Shown: one piece after another, positions 16,640 to 24,969 of the stretch | How the letters are laid out: every line of letters starts with the position of its first letter | Position numbering within the stretch: position 1 is the first letter of the stretch | Source of the DNA: Streptomyces griseofuscus | GTDB taxonomy: Bacteria; Actinomycetota; Actinomycetes; Streptomycetales; Streptomycetaceae | NCBI RefSeq assembly: GCF_014673495.1 | Contig: NZ_CP051006.1 | Span: 186,001-250,000, forward strand | Direction: 5' to 3' | DNA: 64,000 nt | The notes under the pieces: model-generated | Told to the model about the DNA's origin: nothing | The model's database searches: none | Seen by the model: the letters and a program-made list of their open reading frames with translations, nothing else | Made by a program: the position numbers and the translations under genes

Positions 16640-17190
16640 TTCATATCCGGTAGCAGTCGTCTGCGGGCAGGATCAGCCGGTAAATGCTGCCGTGTCGGTG
16701 GCGGATGTCGGCGACCGTGGCGTGACGCGGCTCGTGTACGTGCCGGTGCAGGCCGGGACTCTCCTCTGGCTCCGGCAGGGTGTGGATGCGGTTGTCCCAG
16801 TCGAGGACGCGCCCTGCGCGGACCCTGTCTCCACCGTGAGGTCCAAGTCGAGCAATGGCTTCACCATTGCGACAGTCCGAGGCCTATCAGGATCAGGACC
16901 CCTGAGAGCCACCAAAGCCTCCAACAAGGGCCTCACGTTCTCCCATCCCGGCCCCGGCACGAATCGCCCAAGAAGAACGGCTGGTCATAGCCGTACTCAC
17001 TCAGCTCACCGAGCAGGTTGTCACCCTGCCGAAGCTGCCACTGCATCACGACCTGCCCCGTCCTCAACCACTCAGCCGAGAACGCATCCTCGCAGCGCGC
17101 AACCACCCGGCCAAACGGCATTCTGAAATGATCAGTTAGTTGATGCAGGTCGTCCATGACCGCAGCGAGTAGCCGCTCATGGACGTCCAT
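16640..17190 (-). pseudogene. Hypothetical protein of about 180 residues with two frameshifts
   Basis: Three minus-strand frames read as one protein when joined. The first is MDVHERLLAAVMDDLHQLTD to GELSEYGYDQPFFLG. The second, from about 16965, is RFVPGPGWENVRPLLEALVA to DLDLTVE. The third, from about 16835, is GRVLDWDNRIHTLPEPEESP to ADDCYRI before a TGA at 16640. Each piece starts where the previous one ends, which supports a single ancestral gene with two indels. I do not recognise the family. Confidence 0.55.
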
Positions 17191-17390
17191 GCGGCCGCAG
17201 AGGCGGGGGGAGCGGGCGAGACCGGGCCGGCGTCCAGGTCACGCGGTCAGCCGGGGCGATCCGGGTGCCGCGCCCGGTGGAGGTTCCACACGCTCACTCA
17301 TTCAGCCGACGGGTGGAGTCACCGCAAATCAATTTCCGGCACATATTCTGCGAAAAACCCCGTCGGCGCCCACTCCATCGGAGATCAGAA

Positions 17391-18311
17391 ATGCATGACC
17401 AGCAGGATGCGAAGGAATTCCCCCGGCGTCAATTCGTCGCGCTGTCCGGTGCCCTCGGTGCCGCGACGGTCCTGACGGGCGCGGCCGCGACGGTCGGCGG
17501 TTCCGCTGCGGCGGCGAGCGGTCTCGATGCTGGTCCGACCTCCGACTCGTGCCCCACAACGCCTCCCCCGGGCGGCACCAGCCCGTGCCCGCCTACTAGC
17601 CTCCAGGGCATCTGCGGCCGGCCCACGGACAACGATCCGCTGTGGCACGACGTCCAGTACTGCACCAGCGGAATCGTCCCCCCGCCGCCGCAGCCCAAGC
17701 CGGACTGCCTGAAGGTGACATCGAATTACGTCGTGCTGCACGGGCAGCCGGAGACGACACACAACTATCTCCTGTCGCCGACGTGCCGGGTCACGGGCAT
17801 CGAGTGCCCGTTCCTCGTGACCAGCGGGCCGCCCAACTACTGGAACGAGGCGTGGCAGAACGCGCGCAGCGGCGGAGACGTCCCCGTGCAGTACCCGAAC
17901 ATCGGCCTGGGCATCAACTCACAGACCGCCCGCCGCTTCAATCAGCTCCACATCCACATGGCCGGCGTCCGGGCGAGCACGCAGCTGCGCCTCCAGGAAC
18001 TCGAGTCGCAGGGCCGCATGGCCACGTCCCCCTCCCAGTGGGCGAACCCGGCCAACCAGGCCGCCGTCACGGGCTCGGCGGGCGACCGCGTGTACCGCAT
18101 CCTCCGGCTCCCCAACCTCCAGGACAACCTCTTCGGCCTGCTCTACACGAACGTCGTCCGCCCCAACTCGCTGAACATGGCCGACCAGACGATCATCGTG
18201 GTCCCGAAGATGACCGCCGCCGGGTTCGCGGGTGCCTTCTACGTCCTCAACAGCGACACGTCGATCCACGACGGCACGAGCACATGCGACTACCTCCTCG
18301 TGTACAGCTGA
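17391..18311 (+). CDS. Tat-exported CDP-diacylglycerol diphosphatase-like protein
   Basis: 306 residues. The N-terminus FPRRQFVALSGALGAATVLT is a twin-arginine signal. The mature part begins with a Pro/Thr-rich, Cys-containing segment and then matches the Cdh family (HIT-like fold): PLWHDVQYCTS, VLHGQPETTHNYLLSPT, TGIECPFL and the catalytic H-x-H in FNQLHIHMAGV, plus DQTIIVVPKM near the end. The family hydrolyses CDP-diacylglycerol to CMP and phosphatidate. Here it would act outside the membrane. The ATG at 17391 follows GGAG; longer upstream frames would destroy the Tat signal. Confidence 0.85.
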   Translation: MHDQQDAKEFPRRQFVALSGALGAATVLTGAAATVGGSAAAASGLDAGPTSDSCPTTPPPGGTSPCPPTSLQGICGRPTDNDPLWHDVQYCTSGIVPPPPQPKPDCLKVTSNYVVLHGQPETTHNYLLSPTCRVTGIECPFLVTSGPPNYWNEAWQNARSGGDVPVQYPNIGLGINSQTARRFNQLHIHMAGVRASTQLRLQELESQGRMATSPSQWANPANQAAVTGSAGDRVYRILRLPNLQDNLFGLLYTNVVRPNSLNMADQTIIVVPKMTAAGFAGAFYVLNSDTSIHDGTSTCDYLLVYS

Positions 18312-18334
18312 CGCACCTGTGCCGGGCGACCACT

Positions 18335-18392
18335 AGGGTCCTTCGTTTGGATCAGGCCGGATCAGCCCGGCAAGATCCAAACGAGAGGCCCT
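18335..18392. repeat. Miniature inverted-repeat element with CTAG ends
   Basis: Two 19-bp arms, AGGGTCCTTCGTTTGGATC at 18335-18353 and GATCCAAACGAGAGGCCCT at 18374-18392, match at 16 of 19 positions and enclose 20 bp. CTAG is present at both outer junctions. The outer half looks like an IS end. It could be a non-autonomous element left by an IS, and may also act as a terminator for the upstream gene. Confidence 0.55.
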
Positions 18393-18403
18393 AGCTGGGT
18401 TTC

Positions 18404-18648
18404 ATGGCTGATTGGGTGAAGGTCGCGGGCGGCCTCGCGGCGATCTCAGCAGGGTCCAGGACGACGGTGTGGGGGTGGACTCCGCCGGCGACGTCTACCG
18501 GTACACCAACTTCGACGCCAGCGGCACCAACCCGTGGATCGAGATCCCCGGCACCGCCACCGACATCACGGCCGGCGCCGATGGCAACGCGTGGCATGTC
18601 AACAGCGCGGGAGACATCTACCGCTACACCGGCGACCAGCCCAGCTGA
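18404..18648 (+). pseudogene. Tectonin-like beta-propeller repeat fragment
   Basis: WVKVAGGLAAISAGSRTTVW in one frame continues, after a frameshift at about 18465, as VDSAGDVYRYTNFDASG and WVEI-like WIEIPGTATDITAGADGNAW, ending AGDIYRYTGDQPS. These are two tectonin repeats (W-x-x-I/V-x-G and G-x-V/I-Y-R-Y), found in lectin-like propellers. The remaining propeller blades and any start are absent. It is the 3' remnant of a larger gene next to the inverted-repeat element. Confidence 0.65.
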
Positions 18649-18991
18649 CCCCCGCCCCGACGCAACATGCGGGCTCCCGGCCGAAATGCCGACAGCCCGC
18701 ACCGGCGTCCGGGTGTTCACCAGTGATGTGAAGCGAGAGCAGGGCAGGCCTCCTCAGGTGGTCGGCGACTGACGTGGTCGGGCCGTGTTCCTGGTAGCCG
18801 AGCACAGCAGGCGAGACCGGCTGATCTGGTTCGGCGTCAATCGCCGAGGGGCGCCGCCTTATTTACATAGATATACCTTTTAACTCACATTGGTTCTGAT
18901 ACAGGTTTTTTCCTCGAAGGCCGGCACATGACGGAAGGATGTTGTCGGGCTGGCCGTTCGGCCTGCTTGCCTCGCTGTAAGGAGACCGCAC
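18649..18991. other. Intergenic region with a low-GC promoter segment
   Basis: The first 200 bp show nothing recognisable. From about 18860 to 18912 the sequence is unusually AT-rich (TTATTTACATAGATATACC, then GTTTTTTCC) and precedes the secreted-protein gene. It is the likely promoter region. An AAGGAGA ribosome site lies just before the ATG at 18992. Confidence 0.5.
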
Positions 18992-19450
18992 ATGCTTCGC
19001 GCTTCTTCTCGCCGCCGCGCCGCCGGGCTAGCAGCGGCGATGGCCGCTGTCGCCCTCCTGCCCATGGCCTCCGCTGCACCGGCGAGCGCCCAGACACTGC
19101 CGGCGCACGTGTGGTACGTCCAGCAGGACGGCTGGGGCAACACGAAGTACGACGTCACCTTCAATGGCATCGTCAGTCCTGACGGCCCCGAGCACTACAC
19201 GATCGACGGAGAGCTGGACGGCTACTGCTCACACGGTGCCGCCACCCGCCAGTCCGTCACCTTCGGCTACAGGAACTGGAACGGAACGTGGCACTACAAG
19301 AGCGCCTGGTGCGATGAGACGCCGGTCCACATCTCCGTGCGGGGCACCCGGCATGACGGAGGCTCGGTGGAAATGATCGTGGGAGCGACCAGCGGTGTCT
19401 TCAACCTCTACGACTACGGGCCGGTGGAGTTCTACAAGATCGGTTACTGA
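18992..19450 (+). CDS. Small secreted protein of unknown function
   Basis: 152 residues. A Sec signal peptide (RRRAAGLAAAMAAVALLPMA, probable cleavage after SAQT or ASA) precedes a mature domain of about 115 residues rich in aromatic residues and predicted beta strands (AHVWYVQQDGWGNTKYDVTF, WHYKSAWCDETPVHISV). Two Cys (YCSHG and WCDET) could form one disulfide. A strong AAGGAGA ribosome site precedes the ATG. I do not recognise the family. Confidence 0.75.
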   Translation: MLRASSRRRAAGLAAAMAAVALLPMASAAPASAQTLPAHVWYVQQDGWGNTKYDVTFNGIVSPDGPEHYTIDGELDGYCSHGAATRQSVTFGYRNWNGTWHYKSAWCDETPVHISVRGTRHDGGSVEMIVGATSGVFNLYDYGPVEFYKIGY

Positions 19451-19778
19451 CCGGCGCCGTAGCGGCGCAGTCCGCCTGGTGAACCGCGGGCCTGCTGCGT
19501 CCAGCGCCGCGCCCGCCTCATGCGGGCCCTGTACACGCGGCTCGACCGTCTCCCCAAACCTCTCCCGGCCATACGCAACCCGAGAGAGTCCGCCCCACAG
19601 ACGCCCCCAGCCGTCACGCAGGCAAGAGACCGGGCCCCAGATCCCAGGTCGGGGGTTGAGGAACATCGGAACGGAAACCGATGCTAAGCCATCCCCGTTC
19701 TCCGGAGCCCGTCGACCTGTGCTTCCGTGGTGGTCGAACCTCTGGCGGTCGTGTTGATCAACTGTCTGGGGGTCCGGG
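19451..19778. other. No supported gene
   Basis: Nothing recognisable on either strand between the secreted-protein gene and the Tn3 remnant. The left boundary of the Tn3 remnant probably lies within this stretch. Confidence 0.4.
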
Positions 19779-20445
19779 GTGCCGGTCGGATTTCTGACGG
19801 ATGAGCAGGCCTCGGGGCACGCGGCGTTCCGGTGGGGGGCACCGGCCCGCGCGAGCTGGAGCGGTTCTTCTTCCTGGACGACACGGACCGGGAGCTGGTC
19901 GAGTCGAAGCGGCGCTCGCACAACAGGATCGGCTTCGCCGCCCAGCTGACGACCGTGCGCTACCTCGGGATGTTCCTGAACGACCCCACCGACATCCCGC
20001 TGGGAGTGGCCAACTACCTTGCCGAGCAACTGGACATCGAGGACGCCCCGGTGCTCAAGGCGTACAGCGAGCGGGAGAACACCCGGCTGGACCATGTGCG
20101 AGAGCTGCGGCGGCTGCTGGAGTTCCGGGAGTTCGCCGAGGTCGAGCCCGAGGTGCGGGCGTGGGTGACGCGCCAGCCCGGACGACCGGCGAGGGGCCGA
20201 AGGCGCTGTTCGACGCGGCGGTGGGGTGGCTGCGCGAGCGGCGGGTGCTGCTGTCGAGGATGACGACAGTGGCCCGGCTGGTGGCGTCGGTGCGGGAGGC
20301 GGCGAACCAGCGGCTGTGGGACAGCCTGCGCGGCATGCTGACGCCGGGACAGCGGGCGGTGCTGGACGACCTGCTGGCGGTGCCGGTGGGCAGCGGGTCT
20401 CGGAGCCGGACCGGTGCGGGTGTCGGGGCCGCAGACGAACGGCCT
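19779..20445 (+). pseudogene. Tn3-family transposase, N-terminal fragment
   Basis: Starts at a GTG at 19779 (PVGFLTDEQASGHAAFRW) and shifts frame at about 19845 to ELERFFFLDDTDRELVESKR. It continues through QLTTVRYLGMFLNDPTDIPL and LRRLLEFREFAEVEPEVRAW and shifts again at about 20175 to ALFDAAVGWLRERRVLL, then REAANQRLWDSLRGMLTPGQ. This is the DUF4158-type N-terminal domain of Tn3 transposases. It stops at about 20430 where it abuts the XRE/TPR remnant, and the DDE domain is absent. Confidence 0.8.
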
Positions 20446-21375
20446 CGGGAAACATCGGTACGGCGGTTGATCGACAGCGCGTGCAACGCGACGTTGGTCG
20501 GCCCGAACACCGTCCAGGCGATGTTGCTGCTATCGGGCACAGCGCGCGCCGCCGGCGACGCACGCTCCCTCAGCCGCTCACGCGCCTCCCACCACCGCCG
20601 GCGCCGAGCCGCCCCAACCACCGCGACGAGCTGAAGCGCCCCACCCATGGCCGTCCGCTCCACCTCCGGCATCTGGGCGACGGCGACTTGCTCAGCGGCG
20701 CGCAATGCCAGTTCCTCAGCCTCGACCGGCTGCCCCGCGGCGAGCAGGACGTGGCCCAGCTTCCACTGGGCGGCAGCGATGCGCAGTGGATCGTCGGCGT
20801 CCTCGGCTGCGCGCACGGCCCGGTCCGCGGCGAGAGGCGCCAAGTCGACACGCCCTGTGCGACGCAGGTACGAGCGGAGCAGGCAGTACAGATCGGCTGC
20901 AGACCGCAGTACAGCCCGTCGTTCAACCTCATCCGTGCCAGCGCGCGCCGCGCGGACGGCGTGCTCGACGTCGGCCACGAGAGTGGGCAGCGTCACGGCG
21001 GCCTGCGTGAATCGGTCCCCGGCGGTCTGCCAGCTCGTCCACGCCGCCTCAACCCGGTGCCGCAGCACGGCCGCCCCCACCGGTCCACTGCTGCACACGG
21101 GCCCGTACCCGAGCAGAGCGCGGCCTACCGCGGCCTCGGCCGTGTCCATACTCGCCTCCGCCGTGGGCTCTTACTCCGACAGCAGTGCGGAAGCCGGGAC
21201 GCCGAGCTCCTGCGCGAGGGCGTACAGGGATCGGCAGCAACGGCACCTTGAGCCCGCGTTCGGTCTGGGACAGGTAATCCGGGCTGATGCCCACCAGCCC
21301 GGCAACGGCGTCCTGCCGTCGTCCGCCGCGGTAGTGCCTGGTCCTGTCCCCGATGGGGAGATCTGCTGCAAGCAC
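20445..21375 (-). pseudogene. XRE-type regulator with TPR-like domain, broken
   Basis: A GTG at 21375 with a GGAGAT site starts an HTH (RRQDAVAGLVGISPDYLSQT, ERGLKVPLL). The frame then shifts to ALAQELGVPASALLSE followed by an in-frame TAA at about 21172. The ligand/TPR part continues from MDTAEAAVGRALLGYG through QWKLGHVLLAAGQPVEAEEL to NVALHALSINRRTDVSR. There it is cut by the Tn3 remnant. The family is common in Streptomyces as single-gene regulators. This copy carries a frameshift, a stop and a truncation. Confidence 0.75.
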
Positions 21376-21452
21376 GCGCCATCTCCTGCCTGTGTGCTCC
21401 GAGCGCAGGGTGCCCGGCATATGGGGACTCGGCGCCGGGGCGAGATGAGACA

Positions 21453-21677
21453 CAGGTGTTGGGACTTGTGTTGTGGGACATCTGGGCCTGGACCGGCGCC
21501 TACGCCAAACTGCCCGACGCCGACCACCCGCACCTGGCCGCGGCGCGCGCGGAGTTGCCCCTGATGGCGGGCGGCTCGTTCGAGTCGGCGTGGGTTCGGC
21601 CCCGGTTCGTCGCCGCCACGCGAGAGCGGTCCCGCCGTGGTTTCATTCTGGGGTGGAACAACCGGTGCGGCCCATGA
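21453..21677 (+). CDS. Hypothetical small protein
   Basis: About 74 residues from a GTG at 21453 (LGLVLWDIWAWTGAYAKLPD), ending RGFILGWNNRCGP and overlapping the start of the next gene. The aromatic-rich start and the overlap with the GNAT ATG suggest a real short gene or the tail of a lost larger one. No family recognised. Confidence 0.4.
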   Translation, partial: QVLGLVLWDIWAWTGAYAKLPDADHPHLAAARAELPLMAGGSFESAWVRPRFVAATRERSRRGFILGWNNRCGP

Positions 21678-22234
21678 CGGAAGAGGCTTCCGGCTGCGGT
21701 GTACGGCGGCGCGAGGACGCGGATCTCGACGCCTGCGTGGAGCTGCTGGCCGAGGTGCACAAGCGGGACGGCTACCCGGAGAACTGGCCCGAGCGTCCCG
21801 GTGACTGGCTGGCCCGGCCCGCCCTGTTCGCCGCCTGGGTGGCCGAGCTGGAGGGCCGGATCGTCGGTCATGTCGGCCTGTCCGAGGGCGGGGTGGAGGA
21901 CCGGGCGCCGGGCCTGTGGAGCCGCCGGGCCGGGACGCCCGTCGAGGCGACCGCCGTGATCAGCCGGCTGTTCGTGTCCCCCGCGCTGCGCGGCCGGGGG
22001 GTCGGCGCCCTGCTGATGGAGCGGGCCGCGGGCGAGGCCCGGCGGCGACGGCGCCATCCGGTCCTGGACGTGCTGACGTCCGACACCTCGGCCGTGGCCC
22101 TGTACGAACGGCTGGGGTGGACCTTGCTGGACACCGTCGACCAGCGCTGGGGCCCCACCGAGACGGTGACGGTGCACTGCTATGCCGCGCCCGTCACCCC
22201 CAGCGGCGAGCGGCGGGCCCCGTCCGGGCCATGA
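21674..22234 (+). CDS. GNAT-family N-acetyltransferase
   Basis: 186 residues. The acetyl-CoA site is plain: VISRLFVSPALRGRGVGALL (R-G-x-G-V/A) followed by the helix MERAAGEARRR, and the terminal SDTSAVALYERLGWTLL motif. The N-terminal acceptor region includes VELLAEVHKRDGYPENWPER, seen in a common Streptomyces GNAT group. The acceptor is unknown. It ends 22 bp before the convergent ATP-grasp gene, so it marks the edge of the biosynthetic cluster. Confidence 0.85.
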   Translation: MTEEASGCGVRRREDADLDACVELLAEVHKRDGYPENWPERPGDWLARPALFAAWVAELEGRIVGHVGLSEGGVEDRAPGLWSRRAGTPVEATAVISRLFVSPALRGRGVGALLMERAAGEARRRRRHPVLDVLTSDTSAVALYERLGWTLLDTVDQRWGPTETVTVHCYAAPVTPSGERRAPSGP

Positions 22235-22255
22235 GCCGGATGCCGCCGTCGCGGG

Positions 22256-23476
22256 TCACTCGAAGGTGAAGGTGAAGACCGAGCGGACCTGTTCGGCGAT
22301 CTCATGGAGATCGGCGACGCCCTCCGCGATGATCATGGCCTCGGCGAAGAAGTTCTCCCGCTCCATCGTCACCACCCGGAAGTTGTCGAACAGATAGCCG
22401 TCCACCACTCCGGGGATCCGCTTGAGCTCCTCGACGGGGGTGGCGCTCACCAGGGTGCCTACCCGGTCGGCCTCGAAGGGGAGCATGGCCAGCAACTCGC
22501 CCCCGCCGCGCGTCGCCCCCGCCAGGGCGTCGTCCAGCCGCTCGCCGAGCGCCATGCGGACCGACATGTCGATGGGGTCGACCCCGCAGGTCCGCTGGGT
22601 GGCCGCCCGGTACATCCGGCCACCGGGACGCGGGTTGATCTCGACCAGCTCACAGCTGCCGTCCGCGCGCGCCCGCCCTTCGACATGGAACCAGCTGCCC
22701 TCCAGGCCCAGAGAGGCGCAGAGGGTCCCGATCCGCTCCGACAGATCGCGCACGGCCTGCCGGACGTGCGCGGAGGGCGGGGGCGAGATGAGGAGTCCCG
22801 CGTCGTGGTGCCGCTGGTTGTCGTGCTCGGTCTTCTCGACCTCGAAGAGCGGGTGGAACAGGCCCTCCAGCACCGGACCGTCGACCGAGAACTCGACGCC
22901 GTCGATGTACTCCTCCACGATGGCGTCGGTGTCCGGGCCCATGATGTCGGCCAGGTCCTTGAGGCGGGAGCGGAGTTCCACGGCGTTCTCGGCGCGGCGG
23001 ACGAGCCGTGAACCACCCGAGTCCTGATCGGGCTTGACGATGACGGGGTACGCGGTGACCGCCTCGACTTCCAGGGCGGCGACGGTTCCCGCGACGAACG
23101 GGAGCGAGGACAGGCCCCGTTCCGTCATGGCCGCCCGCACCCGCGCCTTGCTCAGCAGAACCTCCCGGCCGCGCTCCCCGCCCGGCAGCCCGTAGTGCCG
23201 CGCCGTACGCACCTGCCAGGAGATCAGCGAGTCGACGAAGTTGACGACGGCGGTCGGCTCCACGCCCGCCGCGTCGACCGCCGCCACCAGCTCCGCCAAG
23301 CTCGCCTGCTCCCAGTCGACGACGATGTGGGCCGCGCAGTGATCGCGGTTGACGTCCTTCGGCTCGTCGGAGACCAGGACGGGGCGGCGTCCCATGTCCG
23401 AGAGCATGCGCGAGACGAGGCGTACGCCGCCCTCGAAGCGCTTGGAGTAGATCAGGACATCTCGCTCAACAGCCAC
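22256..23476 (-). CDS. ATP-grasp carboxylate-amine ligase
   Basis: 406 residues from a GTG at 23476 preceded by GAGAGAG. It has an N-terminal Rossmann-like subdomain (DVLIYSKRFEGGVRLVSRML), the ATP-grasp lid (AYPVIVKPDQDSGGSRLV with the adenine-site Lys), the metal-binding strand (CELVEINPRPGGRMYRAATQ, with E and N of E-I-N-P-R) and a C-terminal domain. Such enzymes activate a carboxylate as acyl phosphate and join it to an amine, as in dipeptide and peptidyl metabolite pathways. It is the last gene of the leftward cluster arm, 64 bp after the MFS gene. The substrates cannot be read from sequence. Confidence 0.88.
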   Translation of the reverse strand: MAVERDVLIYSKRFEGGVRLVSRMLSDMGRRPVLVSDEPKDVNRDHCAAHIVVDWEQASLAELVAAVDAAGVEPTAVVNFVDSLISWQVRTARHYGLPGGERGREVLLSKARVRAAMTERGLSSLPFVAGTVAALEVEAVTAYPVIVKPDQDSGGSRLVRRAENAVELRSRLKDLADIMGPDTDAIVEEYIDGVEFSVDGPVLEGLFHPLFEVEKTEHDNQRHHDAGLLISPPPSAHVRQAVRDLSERIGTLCASLGLEGSWFHVEGRARADGSCELVEINPRPGGRMYRAATQRTCGVDPIDMSVRMALGERLDDALAGATRGGGELLAMLPFEADRVGTLVSATPVEELKRIPGVVDGYLFDNFRVVTMERENFFAEAMIIAEGVADLHEIAEQVRSVFTFTFE

Positions 23477-23540
23477 GTCGTTTCTCTCTCTGTGTCCGGG
23501 CAAAGGGGCGGGAGGTGATGCGGGGCGGGCGTGCGGCCGG

Positions 23541-24857
23541 TCAGGAGGTTGAGGGCCGCTCACCGGCGGTGTCCGCGGTCCGCGACCCCTCGCCCAGCAC
23601 ACGGGCCTGTTCGAGGGTGGTGGCGGAGCGCAGCGGCGAGAACATCAGCCAGAAGGAGACGCACAGGTACGAGGCCCCGACGATCCAGATGGCCCGGCCG
23701 GGCCCCAGCGCGTCGGCCAGCGCCCCACCGGCGAAGGCACCGAGCGGCAGCGTCCCGAGGGCCACCAGCCGGTAGCTCGCCGTGACCGCGCCCAACTGGT
23801 CCTCCGGCGGGATGGTCTGGCGCAGACTCACCGCGAAGACGTTGAAGAGCGCCACTCCGAAGCCGTTCACGACGAAGGCGAGGGCGAAAAGGGTCACCAG
23901 GACGACGGTACCGAGGTCGAAGACCGCGACGGCGGGGACGAGGAGCAGGCCCACGGCGGCCAGGACCACGCCCCAGGTGAGCGCCCTGCCCACGGTGAAC
24001 CGGGCGCCGATGCGGGCGGCCACCAGCGAGCCGACCAGCGCGCCGACGCTGCCGATGCCGATGGCCACGCCGATGGTGGTGCCGTCGAGGCCCAGCTCGC
24101 GGACGGCGAAGACCAGGAAGACGGTCAGGAAGCACTGCTCGTGCAGGTTGGACAGGCCCGCCTGGGTGCACAGGTCGCGCAGCGGCCGCAGGGACCAGGT
24201 GTACCGCAGCCCCGTACCGATCGAGCGCAGTGCCGACTGCCGCGGCACCCCGGGGGCCTTGACGCCGCGGAGGAGTGATCCGCTGAACGCCGCGCCCGCG
24301 AAGAGCGCGGCGGTGACGGCACAGGTCGACGAGAGCCCCGCCCTTCCCACCAGGAAGCCCGCCGCCGAGGGGCCGGCGAGCTGACTGATGGAGTAGGTGG
24401 CCTGGTGCAGTCCGTTGGCCGAGGAGATGGCGTCCACCGGGACGATCTTGGGGAGGACGGACTGGTAGGCCACCTCGTAGAAGACGGTGGCCGTGCCGAT
24501 GACCGCGGCAGCCGCCACGACCTGAGTGGCCGTCAGCCCCCCGGCGGCCTGGGCGAGGCCGAGGAGCCCCAGCGCGGCGCCCCGCACCAGGCTGGTGAGC
24601 ACCAGCGTACGGCGGGGCGGGTGGCGGTCGACCACCATCCCGGCCACCAGCGACAACAGGACGACCGGGACGAACTGCACGGCGGAGATGAGGCCCACCT
24701 CGGTACCGCTGGCGTGCAGGGCGGTCACCGCGACCAGTGGGAGCAGGAAGTTGGTCAGCTGGGCCCCGAAGTGGGCGGCGGACTCCCCTGTCCATACGTT
24801 TCGGAAATCCCTGTTCTCCTTGAGGAGAACTCGGATTTCGTCGTCTAGGATCGCCAT
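23541..24857 (-). CDS. MFS efflux transporter
   Basis: 438 residues with about 12 membrane segments. It is of the MFS_3/enterobactin-exporter type, with the cytoplasmic loop VVDRHPPRRTLVLTSLVRGA and LPKIVPVDAISSANGLHQAT, both typical of this subfamily. The ATG at 24857 has a GAAGGA site. A longer in-frame start exists but lacks one. It is probably the product exporter or self-resistance gene of the cluster. It is divergent from the dioxygenase gene, with the shared control region at 24858-24969. Confidence 0.9.
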   Translation of the reverse strand: MAILDDEIRVLLKENRDFRNVWTGESAAHFGAQLTNFLLPLVAVTALHASGTEVGLISAVQFVPVVLLSLVAGMVVDRHPPRRTLVLTSLVRGAALGLLGLAQAAGGLTATQVVAAAAVIGTATVFYEVAYQSVLPKIVPVDAISSANGLHQATYSISQLAGPSAAGFLVGRAGLSSTCAVTAALFAGAAFSGSLLRGVKAPGVPRQSALRSIGTGLRYTWSLRPLRDLCTQAGLSNLHEQCFLTVFLVFAVRELGLDGTTIGVAIGIGSVGALVGSLVAARIGARFTVGRALTWGVVLAAVGLLLVPAVAVFDLGTVVLVTLFALAFVVNGFGVALFNVFAVSLRQTIPPEDQLGAVTASYRLVALGTLPLGAFAGGALADALGPGRAIWIVGASYLCVSFWLMFSPLRSATTLEQARVLGEGSRTADTAGERPSTS

Positions 24858-24969
24858 CTCGTCCTTCGATCGCACCAATTTGAAAATGAACCTAGCACAC
24901 GCCTCACCCATACGCTAGAGTGCGTTGCGGACCGACGGTTCGACAGACGTCCAGAGAGACGAGGATACG
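24858..24969. promoter_or_regulatory. Divergent promoter region of the MFS and dioxygenase genes
   Basis: Lower GC than its neighbours. On the plus strand TAGAGT at 24915-24920 fits the Streptomyces -10 consensus for the dioxygenase. On the minus strand TAGGTT within GTGCTAGGTTCATTT is a good -10 for the MFS gene. The -35 boxes are weak on both sides, suggesting activator dependence. Confidence 0.5.

Noticed and set aside
20055..21149. Single intact 364-codon TPR protein
   Set aside because: The C-terminal third is the antisense phase of the Tn3 remnant, and the HTH start is separated by a frameshift and a stop.
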